Shown here: one piece after another, positions 1 to 9,993 of the stretch | Position numbering within the stretch: the stretch's first letter is position 1 | Layout of the letters: every line of letters begins with the position of its first letter | NCBI GenBank assembly: GCA_027422505.1 | Contig: JAPQWV010001549.1 | Location: 18,510-82,509, forward strand | Length of the DNA: 64,000 nucleotides | Source: Craterostigma plantagineum | Lineage: Eukaryota; Streptophyta; Magnoliopsida; Lamiales; Linderniaceae | Reading direction: 5' to 3' | Translations under genes and position numbers: made by a program | The notes under the pieces: model-generated | The model's database searches: none | Told to the model about the DNA's origin: nothing | Seen by the model: the letters and a program-made list of their open reading frames with translations, nothing else

Positions 1-192
1 ACCCGGTGTGTTCGGAGTGAGCGAGGAGACGGCCACTAAGGCTAAAATCGAGGCACTTCAGCAACAAATTCCCTCGACGAACTCCCAGTTGCAGACGGTG
101 ATTGGCGCATTACTTCCCAAGTCCGGGCAAACTCAGCCCGTGAACGCCGTGGCCACCATCGCACCGACGCATCACACGTCTTACGTGCCATT

Positions 193-1902
193 GTGCGGAA
201 TTTGTGGCGCAGCCCACGAGACATCAGAATGCCAACTTGGGCAGCCGCTGGAGCACATAGAGTATATGGGCAATTACCAAGTTGGTCAGCGAAGCTTCCA
301 GCCTCGGGCACATCCAAACCTGGCGTACGCGAATCAGAACCATCAGGGCCAAGGACTGTCAGGATTTCAGCCACGACCGTCCGGATTCCAAAATGGGCAC
401 CACGACAGTACCAGAACGCGCCCGCAGGAGGATCCGACGACATGAGGGAGATGAAGGACATGATGAAGGCACTTCTCACGAATTTCAGCAGCACAACCGC
501 AGCCCACGAAAGCCGAATGACAAAGATGGAGGAGTACATGGAGGCGAATGACATCCGTGCTCAGAATACAGACGCCTCGATCAAGAGGTTGGAGCAACAA
601 GTGGGGCAATTAGCACAGCAAATGGCGGGGCGAAATCAAGGATCACTCCCGAGCTACACCGAGAGAAACCCCAAGGTGTATTGCAATGCGGTAATCCTGA
701 GAAGCGGGGGAGGATTACAAGAAGCTCCCACCAAGCAAAATTTAAAGGAGAAAGTCGATTTCGAGGGCCACGACGAGCCAGAAGTGGAGGAAAGTAAGGG
801 CGACGGAGTCGAGAAGGTCAAGGATGACGAGAGAAAGACGCGACCATTCGTGAAGCCGTATCAACCAAAGATCCCATATCCAGCTCGGTTGAGGGGAGCT
901 GCACCTGAAAAAGAGAAGGTTCAACCTAAAAAGGAGGAGGCTGCACCCGAAATAGAAAAAGCGAGGGAGAACGAGCGACCACTAGTGATATCGTACCAGC
1001 CGAAGATTCCCTATCCAACACGGTTGAAGAAGGACAAGGAAGAAGCGATAATTGGCAGATTCATGGGTATGTGCAAAGAATTACATATTAACTTACCGTT
1101 TGTTGAAGCTATTGCGCAGATGCCCAGTTTCGTTAAGTTCCTGAAGGACTTGCTGACGAATCGACGGAAGCTCGAACACGTCTCCACGGTATACCTACGA
1201 GGAGAGTGCTCGACGATACTCCAGAGCAAGATACCGAAAAAACTCAAGGACCCAGGGAGTTTTACTATTCCTTGTCTGATAGGTGATTTAGTTGTTGAGC
1301 ATGCTTTAGCTGATCTAGGCGCTAGTATAAATTTATTGCCGTACTCCATGTTTAAGCGCTTAGGATTAGGTGAACCACGACCCACTAGAATGAATATTCA
1401 ACTGGCAGATAGATCATTAAAATACCCCCTAGGTGTTATCGAGGATATTCTAGTTAAGGTCGATAAGTTCGTTATCCCTGCTGATTTTGTGATCTTAGAC
1501 ATGGACGAGGATGAAAATGTTCCATTAATTCTAGGTAGACCATTCTTAGCTACAGGCAAGACCATGATAGATGTTAGGAATGGAACATTAACCTTGACAG
1601 TAGACGGTGAAAAAGTTACGTTCAATATGGCTGACTCGATGAAAAAGAGCAACGAGCAAGATGATAAATGCTATTTCTTAGATGTCTTTGAGCGCAATTT
1701 TCTCTTTTCTGTGCAAGGTCTGTCACAGGTCAGCAAGCATGATAGGCACACGATTATGGAAATCGATAAGTGTGGGGAGGAGATCGACGAACCCATCATA
1801 ACCACCGACGAGAGCAGCGAAGAAGTTAAGGACAAGAGCCCAGTCGAGGAGCGACCGCCACTAGAGTTGAAACCGCTGCCCGATGAAAGGCGACACCTCT
1901 AG
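193..1902 (+). CDS. Athila-type gag-protease polyprotein (C-terminal part)
   Basis: The main reading frame runs open to a stop at 1900-1902; the reliable retroelement part starts near 442 (MREMKDMMKALL). The first 440 bases read best in a second frame starting at 8, so one frameshift near 430 is likely. Visible parts in order: a coiled coil-like gag tail with LEQQVGQLAQQM, a charged Lys/Glu-rich linker with two copies of a YQPKIPYP motif, and a retropepsin-like domain with ALADLGASINLLP as the active-site region and LILGRPFLAT as the second conserved block. In this lineage the usual D[T/S]G is DLG, which is seen here. The frame ends in an acidic tail with no RT following. It would process and package element RNA in the cytoplasm. 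Confidence 0.8.
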   Translation: MRNLWRSPRDIRMPTWAAAGAHRVYGQLPSWSAKLPASGTSKPGVRESEPSGPRTVRISATTVRIPKWAPRQYQNAPAGGSDDMREMKDMMKALLTNFSSTTAAHESRMTKMEEYMEANDIRAQNTDASIKRLEQQVGQLAQQMAGRNQGSLPSYTERNPKVYCNAVILRSGGGLQEAPTKQNLKEKVDFEGHDEPEVEESKGDGVEKVKDDERKTRPFVKPYQPKIPYPARLRGAAPEKEKVQPKKEEAAPEIEKARENERPLVISYQPKIPYPTRLKKDKEEAIIGRFMGMCKELHINLPFVEAIAQMPSFVKFLKDLLTNRRKLEHVSTVYLRGECSTILQSKIPKKLKDPGSFTIPCLIGDLVVEHALADLGASINLLPYSMFKRLGLGEPRPTRMNIQLADRSLKYPLGVIEDILVKVDKFVIPADFVILDMDEDENVPLILGRPFLATGKTMIDVRNGTLTLTVDGEKVTFNMADSMKKSNEQDDKCYFLDVFERNFLFSVQGLSQVSKHDRHTIMEIDKCGEEIDEPIITTDESSEEVKDKSPVEERPPLELKPLPDERRHL

Positions 1903-3663
1903 GGTATGGATGCAGGCGAGGGAAACTTAAGCAAAAAAGAAATGATGTACCTCGACTTCCAGCCACCCTAAGCGAACGAAAGCACGTCCGGCTAAAGACG
2001 GTAAAGGAAGCGCTTCTTGGGAGGCAACCCAGGTTTTATCTATCTAGTATTTTTTTATTATGTCTATCATTATTATCATTCATGTTTTTTTTTTCTGTTA
2101 CGTTTAGTTTTCCTTTTAGTCATGTCAGGCATCACGAGTCACGATACGACAACCATCACGCGTTTAGTCACGACCACGTCAACATTTTTCGTCAGGGAAG
2201 TTTCGTTCTCTTACACCTACTTTTCCCTTTCGTTTATTCAAATTTTACGTTGAGGACAACGTACGGCTTAAGTGTGGGGAGGGGAATTTAGGTTGAAAAC
2301 TTACATGAAAATTTTAATTTTTTATGACGTGTCTGTGAGCTATAAATTTCGTTGAAAGGCATGGATTACTGAATTCAGGCACGATTTTTGCGCATTATCT
2401 CGAGTTAGTCTGCATTATTATGAATTCTTGTGAGCAATTAGGATATGCATGACTGACATGTCTGCCTGAATAGATACAGCACTGTTTAAAGAGATTCGTA
2501 CACATAACCCTATTTCGTGTGAGAGTTTGAGCCTGACGAGCTTACGCTCATTTTTCTTGGTTGTGTGACGTGCCTAGTCTATATCTCTCTTGAACTTGCC
2601 TGTCTGATGCGTGTTGAAACTGTTTTGGTGTGCGAGTGTGAAAATGATGAGGGCATTAGGTATCAAGTCCAGGGCCAAAATTTTCTTAACCATGACGAAC
2701 CCCATTAGTTAGCCACGTTGAGCCTGAGCCTATTTGTTGCGTACCTCGTATGTTATAGAAGCCACTAACCCGAATAAGCCTCCAGAGATTTTATGAGCCT
2801 GAGTTGATTACAATGAAGCAGAAGTCGAACTTGAAAGTTACTGTTCCAGAGTTTGATTTGATGTTCTTCTCTGCTATTCGTGAAATGACTCGTCTCTTAC
2901 TTGACCGTTTTCTGAAATGACCCGATCCCTTGCATAAGCCTGCCCATAACCCTTTGGCAAGATATAGGTCTCGGTAATAAGTATCCCTAGGTACACGGCA
3001 TTCGCTGTGACGATGTATTCTTTGCGACAAAAGTCGAACCTTGATGTTTTTAGAGAATAAGGGCAGTGCACAAAAGTAGAGCGTAACTAAGGTGAAAGGG
3101 CAGAAAATGAAAGGGAACTGAGTTGAGAGAGTCGAGCAGAAAAGTCTAAGATTTCGGAGCGAGAACGTCGAGCCTTATGTTGGGACGTGTGACTGTCTGT
3201 TTGATCATGCTATATTCTTTGATAATTTTCGATCACGTGTCCTAGCTCTAAGATTAAGTGTTCATTATTTATGCTTATCGCTTCATGATTATTCGACCCG
3301 TTTCCCCGAAAAGACCCTCAGATTTATACTTGCCACTTTGAATAGTCGAGATGCGATTAACTTGCAAGTTTATGGTAGGGGTTGGACTAGTGCACGAATT
3401 GAGCGACTCATCATATGCTAGCCTATACACTTGAGTGAATTGAGTGAATCCTTGCGAGGTATGAGTCTCGATTAGCAGTGAAGGAAGTTTAGGTCAACAA
3501 GTGCAAGTCATTAGTGTAATGTCCGTGATTGTTTGCTTGATTCCATTTGTGCTTTCTAGCTTTGATGATAAATTGTGAACAATCGTGCCGTTATCCTAAT
3601 TTGATGCCTTATCTGATTTCCCATTTACTTGAGGACAAGCAAATGCTTAAGTGTGGGGAGGTT
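1903..3663 (+). other. Non-coding internal region of the Athila-like element
   Basis: No long conserved reading frame is seen. Two copies of a polypurine-tract-like motif, TTGAGGACAA followed by CTTAAGTGTGGGGAGG, lie at about 2250-2284 and 3629-3662. The second abuts the 3' LTR and is the expected plus-strand primer. The intervening DNA aligns by eye with 38780-40000 in the second element (shared phrases such as GAGAGTTTGAGC and AATAAGCCTCCAGAGAT), so it is a conserved non-coding part of the family. Confidence 0.7.
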
Positions 3664-5207
3664 TGATAAACGCATTTCAATGCATTTATCATAGTATTTA
3701 ATTGGATATAACAAGAGGTTAGCAATCAATTTAAGTGTTTATTCGTTACATTTACACTCATTTTGTTATTGAAGGAGCTTTGGACGAGTTTCAGGCGAAA
3801 CGGAGCGAAAACGAGGCAAAATGGAGCAAAAACGATGGAAACAGGCATGTGTCACGGCCGTGACACATAGTGCACTAGGCCGTGACGTTGGGCAGAGAGT
3901 TGGAATGAAGATGGTCACGGCCGTGACACTTATTGCACCAGGCCGTGACCCATAGGAGCAGCAACATTAGAAAATTCATATCTCTCAATCCAGATCTCGG
4001 ATTGAGAATCTCTTTGGTCAGAATCAAGATTGGTGAGTCTTCTATCTATGGTTAAAATTTCAGGTCAAACGGACATCGTTTACCCCTCCATCCGAGAGAA
4101 ATACCAAACCGCCGCAAAGCTGTTGAGTGGGTCACGGCCGTGACACTGCTGCACCAGGCCGTGACGAGCGGCAGTGAGCCCAAATTCGACCCAGAGAGTG
4201 TCACGGTCGTGACCTGTCTTGTCCCAGGCCGTGACAGTGTCGAATTTCACTATAAAAAGCCCAAATTCGATCCATAAAGGGCACAACTCACCAGAGATCA
4301 AATCCAAATCATCTAGGGACGAATTTAGGGCGAAAAGAACACGGAATCACATCCCGGAGCGCAAGAGACGAAGCGCCGACGAAATCACGCCTAATTGATC
4401 AGAGAACGAAGATTTATCAAGCAAGCGCCGATAATTCGCCAGTATTCAAGAATCATGAGTCTTCCTTCTCTGTTCTCTAATTCTCTCGTTGTTCTCTCGT
4501 CAATTATGCGAAGCTAAATCCGTTTGTGTTTGGGATTAGATGAACGCTAGGATTAGTCGTACTTAAGACGTATATTATCGTGATTTTGTGTTTTAACTAT
4601 TTATCGTTCTATGAATATGTTTCGTCGCTTTAATATGTCTATGTGTTAAAGTGATCGTGTGGAAAAACGTTTAGGGCGACAGCTAAACAACGTTTAGGCC
4701 GTTCATAGAAGATAGGATTCGAGTATAGGGCGAAAGCAAATACTCGATCCTCGCCGTTAGTAATTATTGAAATTTAGATCCCCGTGAGCGTTTAGGGCGA
4801 CAGCAAATTCGCGAGCGGGTAGGAAATTACTGCGATTTAGTCAAGATCACGTAGGAACGGTTTTATTGTCTGAGTCGATAACACCTAGCGGGATTCGAAT
4901 CCCGAGCACTTTTTTATTATCTGAAGCTTCGTATCAGTTTTAAGCGTGCTATTTGAATCTCTAGTTGATTTAGGAACGATCTGTTAGGATAAGTCGTCAA
5001 ACAAATTGCGTATTTTGTTTAGGTTAAATATCGAGTCGATAGGTCACTACTAGTAGTTGATTTATTCCTGTGTTCGATACTCGTTTACTCACTTTACTGC
5101 ACTACAAACGATAGGTCCACTGCCTATCGCACATCGGTGATAGTAATTAGGTATTCGTTTTAATTATTACTTGTCGCACTTTCCATTCACACACCACGTG
5201 TCGATCA
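3664..5207 (+). repeat. 3' LTR of the Athila-like element
   Basis: The LTR begins TGATAAACG right after the purine tract and ends CGATCA, matching the ends of the copy at 40035-41700. U3 carries four TCACGGCCGTGA-type palindromes (about 3852, 3915, 4132, 4201), most followed by a GGCCGTGAC half-site. A TATA-like CTATAAAAAG lies at about 4250. Downstream, in presumed R/U5, three hairpin-like repeats with the loop GGCGA(C/A)AGC occur at about 4664-4822 and the palindrome GGGATTCGAATCCC at about 4890. Confidence 0.8.
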
Positions 5208-5344
5208 CTTAGTAAACCCTATATCTTGAAAAAAAAAGTATTCGTAATTTATATTTGGTCTTTTTCGTTCACGCTTTTACATCTGTATATTAAAAAGGTT
5301 AATTTTGTACTGAGGAACTTTATAGTACGATTATGGGCTTCATA

Positions 5345-6491
5345 TCTACTATACTTTATTAATCGGCTTGGTTAAGCTGCCACTAATTCAATTTATTTGG
5401 TCTGTCTATTGACCAATCATATCTCATCTACAAAATAATAATTAATTTTTAAAAAAATATATAAAATTAAAAAAAAAAAAAAAACTGCCCACTACCCAAT
5501 GTTTTAAAAAAAATAATAAAAATATTAATAAGAATTATAAAAAAATCACCACTATCTTTCCTGTAAATCTAAATTTAGTATGTAGTTTTATATTCTCATT
5601 TTCACCCCTCCAATGAATTACTATAAATCTAAACGGTCGGACTCATTCTTTCTCCTCTCTCTCCAACAAAAAACCTCTTCATCTCCATAAACCCTAGCGG
5701 CCGCACCAACCTTCATCCCTTCCTCCTCCATTTTGAGGTGGGGGAGCTCCCATTTCCTTTTGTTCTCTCTTTTCTTTGTTTTGTTTGTTTCTATTTCTTT
5801 TTATATTTTAAAAAAATTATGTCTCAATGCTTCTGTTGTCGTTTCCTCTACCGTGCCACCGTCTCCTCCCCAGTGCTTCCGTCTCCTCCCTACCGGCCCC
5901 GCCTTCGACGACTCCGCCTCGCCACCTCGCTACCATTCACCGCCTTCGGCACCACCTATCGTTCTCCCACTGGTCTCCCAAGTTGGGAGCTCTGGTCTCC
6001 CGACCCACCGGGTTGGGAGTTTTTTTCTCCTCGTTGGAGCCCTTCTCCCTGAGTGGAGACCATTCCGATGAAAGCGAGACACTCGTAGTCTAGACCGAAG
6101 AAAATGATGAATATGTAGATTTAGCTTGATAGTTATATTGTGGTAGGTTCTTTAGTTTTTCGTGTTGACGACCGTGTATCTTGTTTTCTGTCGGTTTTTC
6201 TCTTTGTTTGGTTGTTTCGTGCTCGGTGTGAGCCTTCGTTTCTCTTCCGGGTCGATGTTATCGGAGAGACATTTTGGGCTATTTAGTCCATGTATCTCTG
6301 TTAATGATACTAAAGCTATCGTTTCTGAAAAAATGAATTACTATTTTACATTAATTTCATATTAAATTATATTTCTCTTCTACATATTTATAAAGATAGA
6401 TTGTTTAAAATTCTACATGTATTTTAGATAAAATTAATAAAATATATACATACGTATATGCACACGCATTTGAGTGTGCAGGAATTACTAG
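5345..6491 (+). mobile_element. Non-autonomous Helitron-like element
   Basis: The left end reads A|TCTACTATACTTTATTAAT, the kind of TC start seen in plant Helitrons. The right end has a hairpin, GCACAC (6460-6465) with GTGTGC (6474-6479), then 12 bases ending CTAG|T. Insertion between A and T, absence of a target duplication and a subterminal hairpin all fit the superfamily. The interior holds a pyrimidine-rich leader-like segment (about 5640-5730) and short open frames rich in Pro/Ser near 5733-6093. These look like a captured gene start, but I cannot name the donor. No Rep/helicase is encoded. Confidence 0.6.
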
Positions 6492-7003
6492 TTACCATTA
6501 TGGATTTATTATTTTATAGATTATGGGCTGGCTTATAGGCGCACTATTATGGGCTGATTAACTTTACAAAGGAAAAGGTGCTAAAACGCCCAGCCCATTC
6601 TTGAGTTAAAGTCAAAATTAATATGGTCAAAGTCAACAGTCTTAAATCATTCTATTTTGGTTGCTATAGCGTAGCGATGTGCTTCGGAAGATCTCAACCG
6701 CCTAATCTCTTTCTAAGAGTACAATCTAAACCGTCCAATTTTCCATCGAGATCGCTCGATTAAAACCACAAACTTCGACTGACCCTAACTCTCCTCCTTT
6801 CTCCCTCAAACGCAGAGTGTGCACCTCTCCAAATCTCATCTGTAAGCCTTTTACTTTTGCGAATTGATATGTGTTTGCTTCAATTGGCTTTAGGTTAGCA
6901 TAGTTATTGTTAGATCCGTTCGACTGTGGATTGCGCTCACGAGTTAATTCATTGTTTGATTGAATTTTATGTTTGAAGATCGAGTTCGTGCAAAATAGTT
7001 GAG
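6492..7003 (+). promoter_or_regulatory. Promoter and 5' leader of the DnaJ gene
   Basis: This gene-free stretch lies between the Helitron and the DnaJ start codon. GTCAA motifs (reverse W-box cores) cluster at about 6610-6635. A leader with CT-rich runs begins near 6770. A plausible leader intron runs from GTAAGC at 6842 to an acceptor TTTGAAG ending at 6978. No clear canonical heat-shock element array is visible. The assignments are inference from position and splice consensus. Confidence 0.45.
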
Positions 7004-9129
7004 ATGTTTGGTAGAGCTCCGAAGAAAAGCGACAACACCAAGTACTATGAGGCGCTGGGTGTGTCGAAGAGTGCTTCTCAGGATGACTTGAAGAAAGCTT
7101 ATCGCAAGGCGGCGATTAAGAATCATCCTGATAAAGGCGGAGATCCCGAGAAAGTAATTTTGTTTATGCTATGTTTCTCCGCTTTATTGAAAATTTTGTA
7201 TTCAATGCTTGTTGCTTGTTTGAAGTTCCTCCTGTTTTTGAGCTTTTGCAAAAAATTATCTGTTTTTCAGATCTATTCTTCGAGATGAGTTAGAAGGGCT
7301 TTGTAAGTTTGCATATGTGTAGATTGACTGAGTTCTAGTTATTTAGTTGTTTTATGGTGACGTAGTTAGTGATTATGAGTTATATACTGGCGCCTTCTAT
7401 GCAATTTGCTATCTTTGGGTAGTGTCAATCATCATATGGGACTATTATTTTTATTCTTCATACTCCTTGTAGTTTTTCACTGGAAGATAATGAGTCAAAA
7501 TTGGATGCTTGCGTGCTCCCCTCCTCATCATGAGTTTTTCACCTTGTCTGCTTTACTCACATGCCTGAATTACTGGCTGGTAGTTTTAGCTTGTGTGATG
7601 CTCTAAATCAAATATACTGCATGTTATGTTTCTTTTTCTGTAAAATAAAATATTTATCGACTATTTCTTTTCAGTTTAAGGAGATAGCTCAAGCATATGA
7701 AGTCTTGAGTGACCCTGAGAAGCGGGAAATCTACGATCAGTATGGCGAGGATGCACTCAAGGAGGGAATGGGTGGTGGAGGTGGAGGCCACAACCCATTT
7801 GATATCTTCGAATCCTTCTTTGGAGGTGGTTCTTTTGGTGGTAAGCTTAATACTTTTTTTTTTTTTTTTAATTTGTGACACAACAGCATAACGAAATGAA
7901 ATGAAATCCATTATTGCTTACCATGTTAACAGGCGGAGGAAGCAGCAGAGGTCGGAGGCAAAGAAGAGGAGAGGATGTTGTCCATCCTCTCAAGGTGTCA
8001 CTTGAGGACTTGTACAATGGAACGTCTAAGAAGCTCTCACTTTCTCGCAACGTTCTCTGCACAAAGTGCAAAGGGTGGGCCTTTTTTCTTAAAAGTGAAG
8101 CTTAACTCATCTTATATAACTGTCACTGCATCATAACGACTACGCTGTTTTGTGGGTCAGGAAAGGATCTAAATCGGGAGCTTCAACAACATGCCCGGGC
8201 TGTCAAGGTTCTGGCATGAAAGTGTCCATCAGACAATTGGGTCCCATGATACAGCAGATGCAACATCCTTGCAATGATTGCAGAGGCACTGGAGAAACAA
8301 TCAACGACAAGGACCGCTGCCCTCAGTGCAAAGGCCAAAAGGTCGTGCAGGAGAAAAAGGTTTTGGAGGTGAACGTTGAGAAGGGGATGCAACATGGACA
8401 AAAGATCTCATTCCCGGGGCAGCTGATGAAGCGGTAACTTAAAATGTGCCTTCCTGAGTTTAGCTATCACATCACATTCGTTTTTAACAGAATCTCTGAA
8501 TTCCTTTTGTAGCCTGACACAGTCACGGGGGATATTGTCTTCGTGCTACAACAAAAGGAACACCCAAAGTTCAAGAGGAAGGGCGACGATCTATTCGTCG
8601 AACACACTTTGACCCTTACCGAAGCTCTCTGTGGGTTCCAATTCATACTGACCCATTTAGACAACCGTCAGCTCCTTGTTAAATCTGAACCTGGCGAAGT
8701 TATCAAGCCTGGTAAGTTCAAGTTCCTAACGCCTATTCCATCAATTCAAATTCCGTATCCCTTTTCGACCCTCGTATTTAAGATTATGTATATTTCGGGT
8801 TATTAGATCAATTCAAGGCCATCAACGACGAAGGAATGCCCATTCACCAGAGACCATTCATGAAAGGCAAACTCTACCTGCACTTCTCCGTGGACTTCCC
8901 CGACTCTGTAACCGTAGACCAAAGCAAAGCCCTCGAGTCTGTTCTCCCTCGTCGGTCGGCGGCTAAAACAGATATGGAGTTGGACGAATGTGAGGAGACG
9001 ACTCTCCACGACGTTAGCATGGAAGAAGAGATGCGAAGGAAGCAGCGCCAGCGTGCCCAAGAAGCCTACGACGAAGATGATGAGGATATGCACGGTGGAG
9101 CTCAAAGGGTGCAGTGTGCTCAGCAGTAA
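7004..9129 (+). CDS. DnaJ/HSP40 co-chaperone, type I, ANJ1-like
   Basis: Coding exons: 7004-7153, 7675-7840, 7933-8074, 8161-8433, 8513-8711 and 8807-9129, all with GT-AG introns. The product, about 417 residues, is a cytosolic type I J-protein that delivers substrates to HSP70 and stimulates its ATPase. It has a J domain with HPD at residues 41-43, a Gly/Phe-rich stretch ([20 protein letters not shown]), four zinc-binding CxxCxGxG-type repeats in exons 3-4, a substrate-binding C-terminal domain and an acidic tail. It ends CAQQ, a CaaX farnesylation box, as plant ANJ1 proteins do. Exon 4 is one base short near 8416-8420 (GGGG before CAGCTGATG). As written it reads into a TAA just past the splice donor, while exons 5 and 6 return to the conserved frame. 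This is probably a lost G rather than a true pseudogene. Confidence 0.9.
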
Positions 9130-9993
9130 TATATTATGAGGGAGATTATGTCTGTCGTGTTTATTTCTTGTTTTCTTTGTTTAATTCGTGGTTTGTTGTG
9201 GTGAACCTGAAGTTTGTTTAAGCATCGTGTTCAACGTGCCATTTCGATTTTTATCATCTCTTTCATGTTGAAGTTCATATATGATAATATTATCGGCAGA
9301 CTAGTTGAATTTTCTTGGTTGTTGATTATTTACCTTACAAAATCCGGTTTATGCCTATAGGTCGTTCTCCGAGCAATTACATGAAGTAATTATTGTATAA
9401 TTACAATATATCGCATAGTTTCCCCCAGTTACAAAGTTTAATGTGTCAACTGAATTTTTGGGCCTAGTTTTGGAGCGCAAAATATGAACAGGCTTTGTTT
9501 GGCACGGCCAATCTGGCCCGAAAGGCCAGAAGCCCCAACGCCCGCAGGCCGAAATAGGAACTTTTGTTATACTTTTCAGTATTTTTGCATACAAGGATTA
9601 TAATATTCAATTTTGTAGGTCTTTACTGATATAAATTTCGTCAGAATCATGTATTTTAGTAGATTAAATATTAATTTCAACTCATTAAACCTATCAAGTG
9701 AAAAATCTATACTTCCAAAATCAATGCAGTCAGCTATATTACACTACTTCGACTGGATTCACTCGTACAAAAGACAAACCGTTCATATAATCTGTGACCT
9801 CCCTGAAAGCCCTCCAAAATTCAGCCACAAAGTAAATAAAAGAAGAAAATATTTCATAAAACCAACAAAAGGTAACGTGATCTACAGCAGCTCCCATCTG
9901 CATATCCACACTCACCAGCAGCAGATCTTCAATACAAACTAGCCTTTTAAGATGAATAGAAGTACAACACAGCTGAAACAGTAAAAAAAGAGC
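9130..9993. other. Intergenic region between convergent DnaJ and NUP1
   Basis: The 3' ends of two convergent genes meet here. The DnaJ 3' UTR probably occupies the first 150-200 bases (T-rich, ending near 9300) and the NUP1 3' UTR the last 100 or so. Between them are AT-rich DNA and a short GC-rich patch at about 9500-9555 (GGCCAGAAGCCCC, CCCGCAGGCCG) that resembles a hAT-type MITE fragment. No conserved ORF is seen. Confidence 0.5.

Larger units (their letters stand above)
1..5207 (+). mobile_element. Athila-like Ty3/gypsy retrotransposon, 3' portion
   Basis: The left edge of the window cuts this element, so its 5' LTR, primer site and gag start are missing. What is present is gag-protease (to 1902), about 1.76 kb of non-coding DNA, a purine-rich tract and a 3' LTR at 3664-5207. 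The order and the DLGAS-type protease are typical of the plant Athila lineage. No reverse transcriptase, RNase H or integrase lies between the protease and the LTR, so this copy is non-autonomous or internally deleted. A second relative lies at 36564-41700 and shares the LTR start (TGATAAACG), the LTR end (CGATCA) and the non-coding region. The base run after the LTR, CTTAG (5208-5212), would be one half of the target duplication. Confidence 0.85.

Noticed and set aside
42..554. 170-codon minus-strand frame at the window start
   Set aside because: It lies opposite the Athila gag frame, has no recognisable motif, and is a shadow of the coding strand.
4884..4905. Possible tRNA gene because of a T-arm-like GGATTCGAATCC
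   Set aside because: No acceptor stem, D-arm or anticodon arm can be folded around it, and it lies inside both LTR copies.
5733..6093. Three overlapping Pro/Ser-rich plus frames
   Set aside because: All three frames are open because of pyrimidine-rich composition. None shows a domain; kept only as possible Helitron cargo.
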